In this document: one piece after another, positions 1 to 11,350 of the stretch
Numbering within the stretch: position 1 is the stretch's first letter
How the letters are laid out: the number at the start of each line of letters is the position of its first letter
Source: Marinobacter manganoxydans MnI7-9
GTDB lineage: Bacteria; Pseudomonadota; Gammaproteobacteria; Pseudomonadales; Oleiphilaceae
DNA length: 64,000 nt
NCBI RefSeq assembly: GCF_000235625.1
Contig: NZ_AGTR01000013.1
Span: 1-64,000, forward strand
Direction of reading: 5' to 3'
Notes under the pieces: generated by a model
What the model saw: the letters and a program-made list of their open reading frames with translations, nothing else
Database searches by the model: none
Told to the model about the DNA's origin: nothing
Program-made: the position numbers and the translations under genes

Positions 1-350
1 CCATCAGTCGGGGCGTCATGCGCGGATTGGGTCATGAGGGGGCCGTAAAGAGCCCGACCTATACCCTGGTAGAGCCCTACGAGACTCTGAATCCACCGAC
101 ATACCATTTTGATCTTTATCGCCTGGGCGACGCCGAAGAACTGGAATACATGGGCATCCGCGATTATTTTTCCGCCGAAAACCTGTGCCTGATCGAGTGG
201 CCCGAGAGAGGCAAGGGCATATTGCCCGAGCCGGACCTGGAGGTTCATCTCGAAACCCGGGGAGAGGGGCGCTCTGTAGTCCTCAGGGCCCGCTCAGAGC
301 TGGGCGCCGGGGTGCTGAACGAACTGGAGTTGATTGGTCCGGCGTCATAG
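1..350 (+). CDS. tsaE: TsaE, tRNA t6A37 biosynthesis ATPase (5' partial)
   Basis: C-terminal part of the P-loop ATPase that works with TsaB, TsaC and TsaD to make threonylcarbamoyladenosine at A37 of ANN-decoding tRNAs. The frame (phase beginning at base 3) runs in from the left edge, so the N-terminus and the Walker A motif lie outside the window. Visible family landmarks are SPTYTLVEPY, YHFDLYRL, MGIRDYF and LIEWPERG, in the order seen in E. coli TsaE. The methionine at 18 is internal, not the start. The stop is 38 bases before amiB, matching the usual tsaE-amiB-mutL order. Confidence 0.93.
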   Translation, partial: ISRGVMRGLGHEGAVKSPTYTLVEPYETLNPPTYHFDLYRLGDAEELEYMGIRDYFSAENLCLIEWPERGKGILPEPDLEVHLETRGEGRSVVLRARSELGAGVLNELELIGPAS

Positions 351-388
351 TGAGCCCGGAACCGGGAATAAACTGGCAGGTAAGCTTT

Positions 389-1747
389 ATGAATTGTGCA
401 AAGCTGAGTAAACAACTGGTCTGGCCGATTGCGCTATTGCTTATGACATTGGCGTTTCACGGTTCGGCGGCGACACAGGTTGAGAGTGCCCGTATCTGGC
501 CCGCGCCCGATCATACCCGGCTGGTTCTGGACACTGGCGGGCAGGTGGAGCACAACATTTTCTCCCTGAGCGGCCCGGCGCGGCTGGTGATCGATCTCAA
601 GAATGCCAACCTGAAGACCGATTTTTCCGGTCTGGACCTTTCCGGCAGTCCGATCAAGAGAATCCGCAGTGCCCCCAGAAACGGCACCGATTTGCGCGTC
701 GTTCTGGATCTCAAGGCTGACATCAAACCGCGGAGTTTTCAGCTCGAGCCGAATCAGCAGTACGGCCACAGACTGGTGGTCGACCTGATTGATGAAAGCG
801 GTAGCCGGCTGGAAAAGGCGACAACGCCCACAGTGACCCAGGATTCATCAGGGAAGCGGGACGTTATTGTGGTCATTGATGCCGGGCACGGCGGGGAAGA
901 TCCGGGTGCTATTGGTCCGCGGGGAACCCGTGAAAAGGATGTGGTTCTGAAAATGGCGAAAACCCTGGCCAACCTCATCAATGATCGGCCGGGTTATACC
1001 GCCAAGCTGACCAGAACCGGGGACTACTACATTGGCCTTCGCAATCGCACGATTCTGGCCAGGAAATACAACGCTGACCTGTTCGTCTCGGTCCATGCCG
1101 ACGCCTTCCGTACACCACAACCCAAAGGTGCCTCGGTCTTCGCCCTTTCCCAACGCGGCGCCACCAGTGAAACCGCCCGTTGGCTGGCCAATAGTGAGAA
1201 CCGGTCGGATCTGATCGGTGGTGCCGGCGGGCTGTCCCTCGATGGCCGTGACGACATGCTTGCCGGTGTTCTGCTGGACCTCTCCATGACGGCCAGTATC
1301 AACGCCAGTCTGGGGGTTGGCAGTTCGGTCCTGGGCAAATTGGGCGGCGTGGCGAAGTTGCACAAGCCTGGCGTTGAGCAGGCCGCTTTTGCGGTTCTGA
1401 AATCACCGGATATTCCCTCCATCCTCGTGGAAGCAGGCTTCGTATCGAATCCCCAGGAAGAGAAAAACCTGGCCACTGAGTGGTATCGCAACAAGCTGGC
1501 CGGCGCCATCATGAAAGGCATAGATGACTACTTCCAGAAAACGCCCCCGCCTGGAACCCTGCTGGCGTGGCAAAAACAGAATCGCCAGGGTGGAAACAGC
1601 ATCAGCCACTATCGGATACAGCGTGGAGACACGCTATCCGGCGTGGCCCGGAAAAATCAGACGACCGTCAGTGAGCTGATGCAGTTTAACGACCTTCGGG
1701 ACGACCGTGTTATGGTAGGGCAAACCATTCGTATTCCCGCGTCCTGA
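389..1747 (+). CDS. amiB: N-acetylmuramoyl-L-alanine amidase AmiB
   Basis: Periplasmic zinc amidase that cuts stem peptides from septal peptidoglycan during daughter-cell separation; in this family it is activated by EnvC/NlpD-type proteins. ATG at 389 is chosen because AGG lies 8 bases upstream and the protein then begins with a signal peptide (hydrophobic stretch about residues 10-27); the longer frame from 185 overlaps tsaE and lacks this. Domains: AMIN (about 30-135), Amidase_3 (about 157-395) with the zinc-site start [11 protein letters not shown] (His167), a conserved Glu near 182, SVHADAF and VEAGFVSN, then one C-terminal LysM (about 407-452). 452 residues, normal for AmiB. Confidence 0.95.
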   Translation: MNCAKLSKQLVWPIALLLMTLAFHGSAATQVESARIWPAPDHTRLVLDTGGQVEHNIFSLSGPARLVIDLKNANLKTDFSGLDLSGSPIKRIRSAPRNGTDLRVVLDLKADIKPRSFQLEPNQQYGHRLVVDLIDESGSRLEKATTPTVTQDSSGKRDVIVVIDAGHGGEDPGAIGPRGTREKDVVLKMAKTLANLINDRPGYTAKLTRTGDYYIGLRNRTILARKYNADLFVSVHADAFRTPQPKGASVFALSQRGATSETARWLANSENRSDLIGGAGGLSLDGRDDMLAGVLLDLSMTASINASLGVGSSVLGKLGGVAKLHKPGVEQAAFAVLKSPDIPSILVEAGFVSNPQEEKNLATEWYRNKLAGAIMKGIDDYFQKTPPPGTLLAWQKQNRQGGNSISHYRIQRGDTLSGVARKNQTTVSELMQFNDLRDDRVMVGQTIRIPAS

Positions 1748-1767
1748 TCAAGAGGTTTTTCTGTAAC

Positions 1768-3678
1768 ATGCCCCCCATTCGATTGCTGTCACCGCGGCTC
1801 GCGAACCAGATTGCCGCGGGTGAGGTGGTTGAGCGCCCCGCGTCTGTCGTCAAAGAACTGGTTGAAAATGCCCTGGATGCCGGCGCCAACCGCGTCGATG
1901 TTGAGGTGGAGCAGGGCGGCGTCAAGCTGATTCGAGTTCGGGATGACGGCAGTGGTATTGAGGAAGACGATCTTCCCCTGGCGCTAAGCCGCCATGCGAC
2001 CAGCAAGATTGCCAGTCTGGACGATCTGGAAGCCGTGGCGTCCCTGGGTTTCCGGGGAGAAGCGCTTGCCAGTATCAGCTCTGTCTCTCGTCTTACCCTG
2101 ACCTCAAGGACCGAGTCGCAGGAAGCGGCCTCTCGGGTCGAGGTCGAGGGCCGGGAAATGGACGCGAGAATTTCGCCTGCAGCGCATCCGGTCGGAACGA
2201 CCGTTGAAGTGCGCGACCTGTTTTTTAACACCCCGGCTCGCCGCAAATTCCTGCGTACTGAAAAGACAGAATTCAATCACGTCGAAGAATGTGTGCGGCG
2301 CCAGGCGCTGAGCCGTTTCGATGCTGGCTTCACGTTGCGCCATAACCAGCGTGTCGTTCAAAGCCTCAGGCCAGCGGAATCGGCCCTCGATCGCGAGCGT
2401 CGGATTGGATCCCTGTGCGGCCAGCAGTTTATCGATAACGCGGTGGTTATTGATGCGGAGGCCACCGGGCTGCGCCTCTGGGGTTGGGTCGCTCTTCCCA
2501 CATTTTCGCGCAGCCAGGCCGATCTTCAGTATTTTTTCGTCAACGGCCGCGTTATTCGTGACCGCCTGGTAGCTCATGCCGTGCGCCAGGCCTATCGGGA
2601 TGTACTCTACAATAACCGGCACCCGGCGTTTGTATTGTATCTGGAAGTCGACCCCGCCACCGTCGATGTAAACGTCCACCCGACCAAGCACGAGGTCCGG
2701 TTCCGGGATGGTCGGCTGGTTCACGATTTCATCTTCAGAACCCTGCACAAGGCGCTGGCCGATGTCCGGCCGGACGATCATTTCCGCGGCGCGGTGGCGC
2801 AGTCCTTTGGTCGCGAAGCAGTCACCCAGGGTCAGGAAGCCGTTCCGTCCACCGGTGCCTCTGCAGAGGCGGGCTGGAACGGCCAGCCATCGGTATCCAG
2901 CTATGGTTACCCCGGCAGCTCAGGCGCCGGCTTTGGCGGACAGTCGCAGCCCCAACAGGAGTGGCGCGCCAGCGATCAGATGGCGTTTTATCAGTCCCTG
3001 AATGCCGGTGGCGGAAGCGACGGACAGCAGGCTATGCCCGTAAGCGATCGCGCCGCCACACCAATGCCAACACCGCCTGCAGACAGTGACCAGGAGCCGC
3101 CGCTCGGATATGCCATCGCCCAGCTGCACGGGATCTATATTCTTGCCCAGGGTCGTGCGGGGCTCATTGTTGTGGACATGCACGCGGCCCACGAGCGCAT
3201 TACCTATGAGCGAATGAAGCGGGCGCTTGCCGAGCAGGACCTTAAAAGCCAGCCGTTGCTGGTGCCGCTGTCGCTGGCGGTCAGCCAGAAAGAAGCCGCC
3301 CTGACCGAGAGTCACGGTGAAGAACTGCAGAAGCTTGGTCTCCAGATTGAGCGGATTGGTCCGGAAACCCTCGCTGTGCGGCAGGTGCCCGCGCTTCTGC
3401 GGGGTGCTGACACAGAACAGCTGGTGCGTGACGTTCTGGCGGATCTCATTGAGCACGGTCAGAGTGATCGTGTCGAGGCGGTGACGCATGAGCTGCTCGG
3501 CACCATGGCATGCCATGGTTCAGTGCGTGCCAACCGGCAGTTGACCATTCCGGAGATGAATTCGCTGCTCAGGGACATGGAGGCGACCGAGCGCAGTGGC
3601 CAGTGCAACCATGGCCGGCCGACATGGACCCTGGTGACCATGTCTGAGCTGGACAAGCTGTTTCTCCGGGGGCGCTGA
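1768..3678 (+). CDS. mutL: DNA mismatch repair protein MutL
   Basis: Mismatch-repair ATPase that couples MutS recognition to strand incision. The N-terminal GHKL ATPase shows ENALDAG (33-39), DDGSGI (59-64), ATSKI (77-81) and GFRGEAL (94-100). A low-complexity Gly/Ser/Gln linker (about 350-440) leads to the dimerisation domain. That domain has [12 protein letters not shown] (470-481), which fits the endonuclease metal-site pattern D-x-H-A-x2-E-x4-E, together with ACHGSVRAN (from 581) and QCNHGRP (from 612), the other two endonuclease-type motifs. So this looks like a nicking MutL, unlike the E. coli protein. Starts 20 bases after amiB and ends 1 base before miaA. Confidence 0.96.
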   Translation: MPPIRLLSPRLANQIAAGEVVERPASVVKELVENALDAGANRVDVEVEQGGVKLIRVRDDGSGIEEDDLPLALSRHATSKIASLDDLEAVASLGFRGEALASISSVSRLTLTSRTESQEAASRVEVEGREMDARISPAAHPVGTTVEVRDLFFNTPARRKFLRTEKTEFNHVEECVRRQALSRFDAGFTLRHNQRVVQSLRPAESALDRERRIGSLCGQQFIDNAVVIDAEATGLRLWGWVALPTFSRSQADLQYFFVNGRVIRDRLVAHAVRQAYRDVLYNNRHPAFVLYLEVDPATVDVNVHPTKHEVRFRDGRLVHDFIFRTLHKALADVRPDDHFRGAVAQSFGREAVTQGQEAVPSTGASAEAGWNGQPSVSSYGYPGSSGAGFGGQSQPQQEWRASDQMAFYQSLNAGGGSDGQQAMPVSDRAATPMPTPPADSDQEPPLGYAIAQLHGIYILAQGRAGLIVVDMHAAHERITYERMKRALAEQDLKSQPLLVPLSLAVSQKEAALTESHGEELQKLGLQIERIGPETLAVRQVPALLRGADTEQLVRDVLADLIEHGQSDRVEAVTHELLGTMACHGSVRANRQLTIPEMNSLLRDMEATERSGQCNHGRPTWTLVTMSELDKLFLRGR

Positions 3679-3679
3679 G

Positions 3680-4711
3680 GTGTCACTGCCTCCTGCCATC
3701 TTTCTGATGGGGCCCACGGCTTCCGGAAAGACAGACCTGGCCATGGCGCTCTGCGACCACCTGCCTTGCGACATCATCAGCGTAGATTCCGCAATGATCT
3801 ATCGGGGTATGGATATCGGAACGGCCAAACCCACGGCCGCAGAGCTCGCGCGGGCGCCCCACAGGCTGATTGATATCTGCGATCCGGCGGAAACATACTC
3901 CGCTGCGGATTTCCGTCGGGACGCGCTGACCGCCATGGCCGAAATAACGGCCGCAGGCAGGATCCCGCTTCTAGTCGGCGGCACCATGATGTATTTCAAA
4001 GCGTTGCTGCATGGAATGTCCGGTCTGCCATCGGCCAGCCCCGACGTACGACGGGCGCTGGAGCAGGAGGCAGAGGAGCGGGGTTGGGAGGCTTTGCATG
4101 AAGAGCTGCGGGCCAGTGATCCGGTGGCAGCCGAGCGGATCCATCCGAACAACCGGCAGCGTCTGATGCGGGCCCTGGAGGTATTGCGCCTTACCGGCAA
4201 GCCGATTTCGGAGTTCTGGCGAGCCGATCAGGGTGGCTGTGAGCAAACGACGGCAGTGGCGCAGGTCGGCGACATTGAGGATTACACCTATTTCACTCGC
4301 TGGCAGGCAGACGAAACATCTTTGCTTCCGTATACTGTAATTCAACTTGCCGTGACGCCGCCTGAGCGGCGGGTGCTTCATGAGCGGATTCGCCTGCGGT
4401 TTCTAAAAATGCTGGAGGCGGGGTTCGTTGATGAAGTTCGGGCTCTGATGATCCGGGACGACCTGCACCCTGATCTCCCTTCCATGCGTTGTGTCGGATA
4501 TCGCCAGGCCTGGAGCTATTTGTCCGGGGAAGACGACTACGAGACATTTGTCAGCAAGGGAGTGGCAGCAACACGCCAACTGGCGAAGCGGCAGTTGACC
4601 TGGTTGCGCAAGTGGTCAGATGTGGACTGGCTGGACAGCGGCGACAAACATATCGCTGAGGTAGCCTTGAAAAAAATCCGACTTCGCACCACATTTAATT
4701 TTGACAAATGA
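3680..4711 (+). CDS. miaA: tRNA dimethylallyltransferase MiaA
   Basis: Transfers dimethylallyl from DMAPP to N6 of A37 in UNN-decoding tRNAs; MiaB at 37.5-38.9 kb then adds methylthio to give ms2i6A. GTG start directly after the mutL stop, implying translational coupling. P-loop GPTASGKT at 11-18, [16 protein letters not shown] and the [11 protein letters not shown](A)WSYL block are typical. At 343 residues it is longer than the roughly 316 of E. coli because of an acidic/aromatic insert at about residues 190-215 (around [11 protein letters not shown]) just before the [10 protein letters not shown] strand. Confidence 0.96.
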   Translation: MSLPPAIFLMGPTASGKTDLAMALCDHLPCDIISVDSAMIYRGMDIGTAKPTAAELARAPHRLIDICDPAETYSAADFRRDALTAMAEITAAGRIPLLVGGTMMYFKALLHGMSGLPSASPDVRRALEQEAEERGWEALHEELRASDPVAAERIHPNNRQRLMRALEVLRLTGKPISEFWRADQGGCEQTTAVAQVGDIEDYTYFTRWQADETSLLPYTVIQLAVTPPERRVLHERIRLRFLKMLEAGFVDEVRALMIRDDLHPDLPSMRCVGYRQAWSYLSGEDDYETFVSKGVAATRQLAKRQLTWLRKWSDVDWLDSGDKHIAEVALKKIRLRTTFNFDK

Positions 4712-4744
4712 CGATCTGCATTTACTAAAAACAGGAGAAAACAC

Positions 4745-4996
4745 ATGTCAAAAGGGCATTCGTTACAAGACCCTTACCTCAATGCATTGCGCAAGGAACG
4801 CATTCCGGTTTCCATCTTTCTGGTCAACGGTATCAAGCTTCAGGGCCAGATTGAGTCTTTCGACCAGTTCGTGATTTTGCTGAAAAATACTGTCAGCCAG
4901 ATGGTCTACAAGCACGCTATTTCCACTGTGGTTCCTGCCCGAAATGTCCGCATTCCGCAGCAGGCTCCGGGAGGAGAGGGCGAGTCTGAAGACTGA
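4745..4996 (+). CDS. hfq: RNA chaperone Hfq
   Basis: Hexameric Sm-like RNA chaperone that pairs small RNAs with mRNAs. The Sm1 motif ([19 protein letters not shown]) and Sm2 motif ([10 protein letters not shown]) are intact. At 83 residues it has only a short acidic tail (GGEGESED), as in pseudomonads, rather than the long tail of the E. coli protein. ATG is preceded by AGGAG with good spacing. It lies 33 bases after miaA in the classic miaA-hfq-hflX order. Confidence 0.97.
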   Translation: MSKGHSLQDPYLNALRKERIPVSIFLVNGIKLQGQIESFDQFVILLKNTVSQMVYKHAISTVVPARNVRIPQQAPGGEGESED

Positions 4997-5113
4997 TCCA
5001 TCCGTTTCCCGATCTTGCCACCCGCGTTCCAGAGGATCCCGACAAGGGGTCTTGTGGCTGCGGGTGTTTGTTTTTATGACCCTCATCATGTGTTTACCCG
5101 GAGTTGATGCCAA

Positions 5114-6412
5114 TTGTTTGAACGTCCTGATGTCGGTGAGCGCGCGGTCCTCGTCCACATCGATTTTACTGCCCACGATGGTACCGAAGACCCCGGTGAG
5201 TTCCGGGAGCTGGTCACCTCTGCCGGTGTTGAGCCTGTCTCAACCGTTACCGGGTCCCGCAAGCAGCCCAGCCCCAGATTTTTCGTTGGTGAGGGCAAGC
5301 TGGAAGAAATTCGTGATGCAGTAGCGGCGAACGAAGCGGATGTGGTGTTGTTCAACCATGCCCTGAGCCCACGCCAGGAGCGCAACATTGAGCACGAGCT
5401 CAAGTGCCGTGTGCTGGACCGCACCGGTGTGATTCTTGATATCTTCGCTCAGCGGGCACGGACTCACGAAGGTAAGCTTCAGGTAGAGTTGGCGCAGCTC
5501 GAGCATATGTCCACGCGACTGGTTCGGGGCTGGACCCACCTTGAGCGACAGAAAGGTGGTATCGGGCTGCGCGGGCCTGGTGAAACCCAGCTGGAAACCG
5601 ACCGCCGGCTCTTGCGGGAGCGCATCAAGTCTATCCACAAGCGTCTGGAAAAGGTTCGTCGCCAGCGCAACCAGGGCCGCAGGGCCCGTCAGCGGGCTGA
5701 CATCCCCACCGTATCGCTGGTTGGATATACCAACGCCGGTAAATCCACTTTATTCAACCGTATTACCACTTCCTCCGTATATGCTGCAGACCAGCTGTTC
5801 GCCACGCTGGATCCGACGTTGCGGCGGCTGGAACTTCCGGATGTCGGGCCGGTCGTAATGGCGGACACCGTGGGCTTCATCCGGCATCTGCCGCACAAGC
5901 TGGTTGAGGCGTTCCGGGCGACGCTTGAGGAAACAACGCAGGCGACGCTGCTGCTTCACATCATCGACAGCCATGACCCGCGCCGCGAGGAGAACATTGA
6001 GCAGGTTGAGGAAGTGCTTGCGGAGATCGGGGCGGACGACATTCCCATGCTGCAGGTGTTCAACAAGATTGATCTGCTTGAAAATTTCACGCCTCGGGTT
6101 GAGCGCAACGAAGAGGGTATCCCGGTGAGAGCGTGGGTTTCCGCGGTTACTGGCGAAGGCCTGGACGGCTTGTTCGATGCGATCGTGGAGCGTGTGGCCG
6201 AAGACGTCGTTCACCACTTTGTCCTGCTGGGTCCCGCGGATGGCAAACTGCGTGCACTTTTGCATGAGGCAGGATCGGTGATCAGCGAGGAATACCGGGA
6301 TACCGGCGACACGGTGGTTGAGGTGCGCCTGCAGAACCGGGATTGGCATCAGCTGCTGAGCCGCGCCGGTGTGAATGAAAAGTCAGTCAGGCTGGACGTG
6401 GGTCACGCCTGA
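5114..6412 (+). CDS. hflX: Ribosome-associated GTPase HflX
   Basis: GTPase that binds the 50S subunit and splits stalled or heat-damaged 70S ribosomes. TTG start at 5114: the encoded FERPDVGERAVLVHI matches the family N-terminus and GGAG lies 10 bases upstream. The HflX N-terminal domain and a basic helical linker precede the G domain, with G1 GYTNAGKS at 204-211, DTVGFI and NKID. 432 residues, usual length. The 117-base gap after hfq shows no obvious terminator, so co-transcription with hfq is likely. Confidence 0.95.
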   Translation: MFERPDVGERAVLVHIDFTAHDGTEDPGEFRELVTSAGVEPVSTVTGSRKQPSPRFFVGEGKLEEIRDAVAANEADVVLFNHALSPRQERNIEHELKCRVLDRTGVILDIFAQRARTHEGKLQVELAQLEHMSTRLVRGWTHLERQKGGIGLRGPGETQLETDRRLLRERIKSIHKRLEKVRRQRNQGRRARQRADIPTVSLVGYTNAGKSTLFNRITTSSVYAADQLFATLDPTLRRLELPDVGPVVMADTVGFIRHLPHKLVEAFRATLEETTQATLLLHIIDSHDPRREENIEQVEEVLAEIGADDIPMLQVFNKIDLLENFTPRVERNEEGIPVRAWVSAVTGEGLDGLFDAIVERVAEDVVHHFVLLGPADGKLRALLHEAGSVISEEYRDTGDTVVEVRLQNRDWHQLLSRAGVNEKSVRLDVGHA

Positions 6413-6495
6413 AACCGCAGCGGCTATTGCCGGGGCGGAGATAAATCCCTAGTATTTGCAGTCATTCTATTTATAAGTCAGTAACGGAGAGCACT

Positions 6496-7683
6496 ATGGC
6501 CTGGAACGAACCGGGTGGAAACCGTAACGACAATGACCCCTGGGGTACCGGTGGTGGTCGACGCGGCAATGATCAGGGGCCGCCAGACCTCGATGAGGCG
6601 CTGAAAAAAGGTCTCGACAAGCTCAACAAGATGCTGGGCGGCAAGGGTGGCAAGTCCGGCGGCAGCGGTGGCAGTAGCGGCGGCAGCGCCGGTGGTTTTG
6701 GTGCGATTCTCGCACTGGCAGCCATACTATTGGTCGGCTATGTCATCTTCCAGTCCTTCTATACCGTGGACGAACAGGAGCGGGCGGTGGTTCTCCGTTT
6801 CGGTGAATACCACCAGACCGAGAATCCTGGCCTGAGATTCAAGGTGCCACTGATCGATAGCGTCACCAAGGTCCGCGTGACTAACGTGCGTACCGCTGAG
6901 TCCAGTGGCCAGATGCTGACCCAGGACGAAAACCTGGTAACGGTTGACCTCCAGGTGCAGTACCGCGTTGGCGACGCAGAAGCCTACGTGCTGAATGTGC
7001 GTGACTCCAACCAGGCGCTGGCCTTTGCAACGGATAGTGCGATCCGTCACGAGGTCGGTAGCTCGACACTCGACGACGTACTGACCGAAGGTCGTGCAGA
7101 ACTGGCCGTGCGGGTCGAGCAAAGGCTCCAGATGTTCCTGCGGGAATACGGCACTGGTCTGGAGTTGGTGCGGGTTAACGTTGAAAGCACCCAGCCACCA
7201 CCAGCGGTCCAGGATGCCTTCCGTGAAGTCCAGAGGGCCCGTGAGGACGAGCAGCGGGTGAAGGAAGAAGCTGAAACCTACCGCAACCGGATCGTTCCGG
7301 AGGCTCGTGGTGAGGCCCAGCGCATGATCGAAGAAGCCAACGCCTACAAGGAAGAGGTGATCGAGCGGGCCCGTGGTGAGACCTCGCGTTTCCTTGAGCT
7401 ACTGGCCGTCTATCAGATGTCTCCGACAGTCACTCGCGAACGTTTGTACTTACAGACGGTCGAAGAAGTCCTTGCTAACAGCAGCAAGATCCTGGTTGAT
7501 ACGGAGAGCAGTGGCAACATGATGTACCTGCCGCTTGATCGACTGACCCAGGGCTCGCTGCCCCGTACCGGTGGATCATCCTCCGGCAACAACCAGGGCA
7601 ACGTGGACATCCAGACCCTGACTGATCAGGTTCTTCAGGAACTGCGAAGCAGGCAGGATACTACCGTTCGGAGGAGCAGATAA
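6496..7683 (+). CDS. hflK: FtsH modulator subunit HflK
   Basis: SPFH-family inner-membrane protein that assembles with HflC into a large periplasm-facing cage around the FtsH protease and modulates its proteolysis. A Gly/Ser/Lys-rich cytoplasmic N-terminus (1-68) precedes one membrane segment (about 69-88), then the SPFH/band-7 domain, a charged coiled-coil stretch (about 245-300) and a Gln/Asn-rich tail. 395 residues. Starts 83 bases after hflX with GGAG upstream, and ends 2 bases before hflC. Confidence 0.96.
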   Translation: MAWNEPGGNRNDNDPWGTGGGRRGNDQGPPDLDEALKKGLDKLNKMLGGKGGKSGGSGGSSGGSAGGFGAILALAAILLVGYVIFQSFYTVDEQERAVVLRFGEYHQTENPGLRFKVPLIDSVTKVRVTNVRTAESSGQMLTQDENLVTVDLQVQYRVGDAEAYVLNVRDSNQALAFATDSAIRHEVGSSTLDDVLTEGRAELAVRVEQRLQMFLREYGTGLELVRVNVESTQPPPAVQDAFREVQRAREDEQRVKEEAETYRNRIVPEARGEAQRMIEEANAYKEEVIERARGETSRFLELLAVYQMSPTVTRERLYLQTVEEVLANSSKILVDTESSGNMMYLPLDRLTQGSLPRTGGSSSGNNQGNVDIQTLTDQVLQELRSRQDTTVRRSR

Positions 7684-7685
7684 TT

Positions 7686-8561
7686 ATGGGACCTAAAGGT
7701 GTAGTGGGCCTTGCAGGCGCCCTGATCGTTGTCCTGCTGGTACTGTCCAGTGTTTACATCATTCCGGAAACCCATCGGGGTGTTCTGCTCCGGTTCGGTG
7801 AGCTGGTAGAGACCGATATCCAGGCCGGTATCCATTTCAAGGTTCCGGTCATCGACCAGGTTCGTGAATTCGACATCCGGGTTCTCACCATGGATCTGCC
7901 CTCGCGGCAGTATCTGACCGTGGAGAAGAAACCGCTGGATGTGGATTCGTATATTGCCTGGAAGATCCGTGATGTGGACCAGTTCTATCGAGCGACCGGC
8001 GGTGACGAGTTCCGCGCTCAGTCCCTGTTGTCCTCCCGTGTTGATAACGGCCTGCGGGACGAGTTTGGTATCCGGACCATGGTCGAAGTGGTCTCGGGCC
8101 AGCGGGATGAGCTGATGCACACGCTGCGGGATCGCGTAAACCAGACTGCCCAGAACGAATTCGGTATCGAGGTTCTCGACATTCGTGTAAAGGCTATCGA
8201 ATTCCCGGGTCAGGTGAGCGAAAACGTCTACCGTCGGATGGCGACCGAGCGTGAGAAACTGGCTCAGGAATTCCGTTCGCGGGGTCGGGAGTTGGCCGAA
8301 GGTATTCGCGCCGATGCGGATCGTCAGAGAACCGTTATTCTCGCGGAAGCCTTCGCTCAGTCAGAAGAAACCCGGGGTGAAGGTGACGGTCAAGCGGCCA
8401 GAATCTACGCCGATGCCTACGGCTCCGACGCGGAATTCTACAGCTTCTACCGAAGCCTGCAGGCTTATCGCAATACCTTCATGAGCAAGGATGACATCAT
8501 GGTGATTGATTCCAACAGCGCGTTCATGAAGTTCCTGAACGATCCGCAGGGTGCCCGTTAA
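7686..8561 (+). CDS. hflC: FtsH modulator subunit HflC
   Basis: Partner of HflK in the membrane cage that holds FtsH. One N-terminal membrane segment (about 5-26), SPFH domain starting at ETHRGVLLRFGE, then a long helical region with the usual AEAFAQSEETRGEGDGQA block (family-typical) and a short tail. 291 residues, normal length. It starts two bases after the hflK stop and is followed by a strong intrinsic terminator, so it closes the hfq-hflX-hflK-hflC unit. Confidence 0.96.
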   Translation: MGPKGVVGLAGALIVVLLVLSSVYIIPETHRGVLLRFGELVETDIQAGIHFKVPVIDQVREFDIRVLTMDLPSRQYLTVEKKPLDVDSYIAWKIRDVDQFYRATGGDEFRAQSLLSSRVDNGLRDEFGIRTMVEVVSGQRDELMHTLRDRVNQTAQNEFGIEVLDIRVKAIEFPGQVSENVYRRMATEREKLAQEFRSRGRELAEGIRADADRQRTVILAEAFAQSEETRGEGDGQAARIYADAYGSDAEFYSFYRSLQAYRNTFMSKDDIMVIDSNSAFMKFLNDPQGAR

Positions 8562-8578
8562 CCCTGCACGTTCAGACC

Positions 8579-8612
8579 AAAAACCGGAATACCTCTGTAT
8601 TCCGGTTTTTTT
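8579..8612 (+). terminator. Intrinsic terminator after hflC
   Basis: Twelve-base perfect stem (AAACCGGAATAC at 8581-8592 with its complement at 8597-8608), loop CTCT, running into seven T. It lies 17 bases past the hflC stop. Confidence 0.9.
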
Positions 8613-8735
8613 GTGCCCGGCAACCGTGTAAAATTCTGCCGGTTTTGTGTAGGGCTTTTGCCGAGTGCCGCCTTAAATCCTGTGTGATCCCCCAGCCGAC
8701 TGTGCCGGTGCGGATATAACGGACAACGGAATCTC

Positions 8736-9917
8736 ATGACAGTATCTGATCGCTGGTTACTGCCAGACGGGGTAGAGGATATTCTTCCCCCGCTGGCCGG
8801 ACGGATCGAATCCCTGCGTCGGGATGTAATGGATACCTGCCAGCGCTGGGGCTACCAGCTGGTAATCCCACCGCTCATTGAATATCTCGAATCCCTGTTT
8901 ACCGGAACCGGAAACGATCTGGAGCTTCAGACCTTCAAGCTCACCGATCAGTTGACCGGGCGGATGATGGGTGTTCGCGCCGATATGACGCCTCAGGCGG
9001 CGCGCATTGATGCCCATACCCTGGGCCAGGAAGGGATCACCCGTCTTTGCTATGCAGGGCACGTACTCCACACCCGCCCAAGGCACATGCTGACAGGTCG
9101 AACACCGATTCAGGCCGGCTGCGAACTGTTTGGCAGTGGCTCCGAAGCAGCGGATATGGAAGTGATCAGCCTGATGCTGGAAACCCTCAGGGTTGCCGGC
9201 TTGCCCCGTATCCATCTGGATCTGGCTCATGTTGCCATCTATGAGAGTCTGATCGGCGAGGCGGATTTTGATCGGGATACGGAGAGCGCCATTTTTGACG
9301 CCATGGCCCGCAAATCGGTGCCGGAGCTTGATCAACTGTTGGGTCAATGCCCTCCAGGCTCTGCGGGTGCTCGTTTGCGTGAGCTTGCCCGGGTCAGTGG
9401 TGGCCCGGAAGCCTTGAACGAGGCCCGTCGGATCCTGCAGGGTGCCTCTGACAGCCTGGACGCGGCACTCGACCAGCTTGGGCGTGTGTCTGAAATGCTG
9501 GGAAGGGATTACCCGGATATCAGCTTCGGATTCGATTTCTGTGAGCTTCGTGGCTACAACTACCACACGGGCCTGGTGTTTGCAGCCTACGTGCCGGGCC
9601 ACGGCGATTCCGTGGCCAAGGGTGGCCGTTATGATGCGATTGGAAGTGACTTTGGCCGCGCCCGCCCGGCAACGGGGTTCAGTCTTGATATTCGCTCGCT
9701 CGTCTCTCTTGGCGAGCGCGTGACTCGCAGTGCCGGCGCTGTCTGGGCGCCGGCGGATGACGACCCCGCCCTGGAAGGCGTGATCTCCGGTCTGAGAATG
9801 ACGGAAACCGTTGTTCGTGCACTTCCCGAAGACGAGGGCGTTAACCCTGCCGCCAGAGGCTGTGACCGTGAGCTGGTCAAACAGAGTGGCCAATGGGTTG
9901 TGCAGAAGCTGGGCTGA
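8736..9917 (+). CDS. hisZ: ATP phosphoribosyltransferase regulatory subunit HisZ
   Basis: Class II aminoacyl-tRNA-synthetase-like protein that activates the short form of HisG in the first step of histidine synthesis; it has no tRNA-charging role. LLPDGVEDILPP, RADMTPQAARI, GRTPIQAGCELFG and the YHTGLVFAAYV/AKGGRYD blocks are HisZ/HisRS-like, but the C-terminal anticodon-binding domain of true HisRS is missing. 393 residues, usual length. HisG is not in the window. The hflC-hisZ-purA order is common in gammaproteobacteria, though a terminator separates hflC from hisZ. Confidence 0.94.
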   Translation: MTVSDRWLLPDGVEDILPPLAGRIESLRRDVMDTCQRWGYQLVIPPLIEYLESLFTGTGNDLELQTFKLTDQLTGRMMGVRADMTPQAARIDAHTLGQEGITRLCYAGHVLHTRPRHMLTGRTPIQAGCELFGSGSEAADMEVISLMLETLRVAGLPRIHLDLAHVAIYESLIGEADFDRDTESAIFDAMARKSVPELDQLLGQCPPGSAGARLRELARVSGGPEALNEARRILQGASDSLDAALDQLGRVSEMLGRDYPDISFGFDFCELRGYNYHTGLVFAAYVPGHGDSVAKGGRYDAIGSDFGRARPATGFSLDIRSLVSLGERVTRSAGAVWAPADDDPALEGVISGLRMTETVVRALPEDEGVNPAARGCDRELVKQSGQWVVQKLG

Positions 9918-9991
9918 TGCCCCCGGGGCCTCGGTGAATTCATTTACAGGTAAACTTGCGAAACGCCTGTCCTGCGGGGCAGCCGCATTGA

Positions 9992-11296
<1,305 letters not shown>

Positions 11297-11307
11297 TCGC
11301 CAACGTT

Positions 11308-11347
11308 AAAAAAACCGCCCTGCTTAAAAGGCACGGCGGTTTTTTTG
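11308..11347. terminator. Bidirectional terminator between purA and cmoB
   Basis: A-run, ACCGCC stem (11314-11319) paired with GGCGGT (11335-11340) and a seven-T run. The A-run on the left gives a T-run on the other strand, so it can serve purA (plus) and cmoB (minus), which converge here. Confidence 0.85.
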
Positions 11348-11350
11348 TGT

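Noticed and set aside
4701-4728. TTGACA in the miaA-hfq gap as an hfq promoter
   Set aside because: The spaced -10 candidate (TACTAA) is poor, and the resulting start would fall in the hfq Shine-Dalgarno sequence.
8757-9893. A 378-codon minus-strand open frame opposite hisZ
   Set aside because: Shadow of hisZ; no family features and no independent ribosome-binding site.
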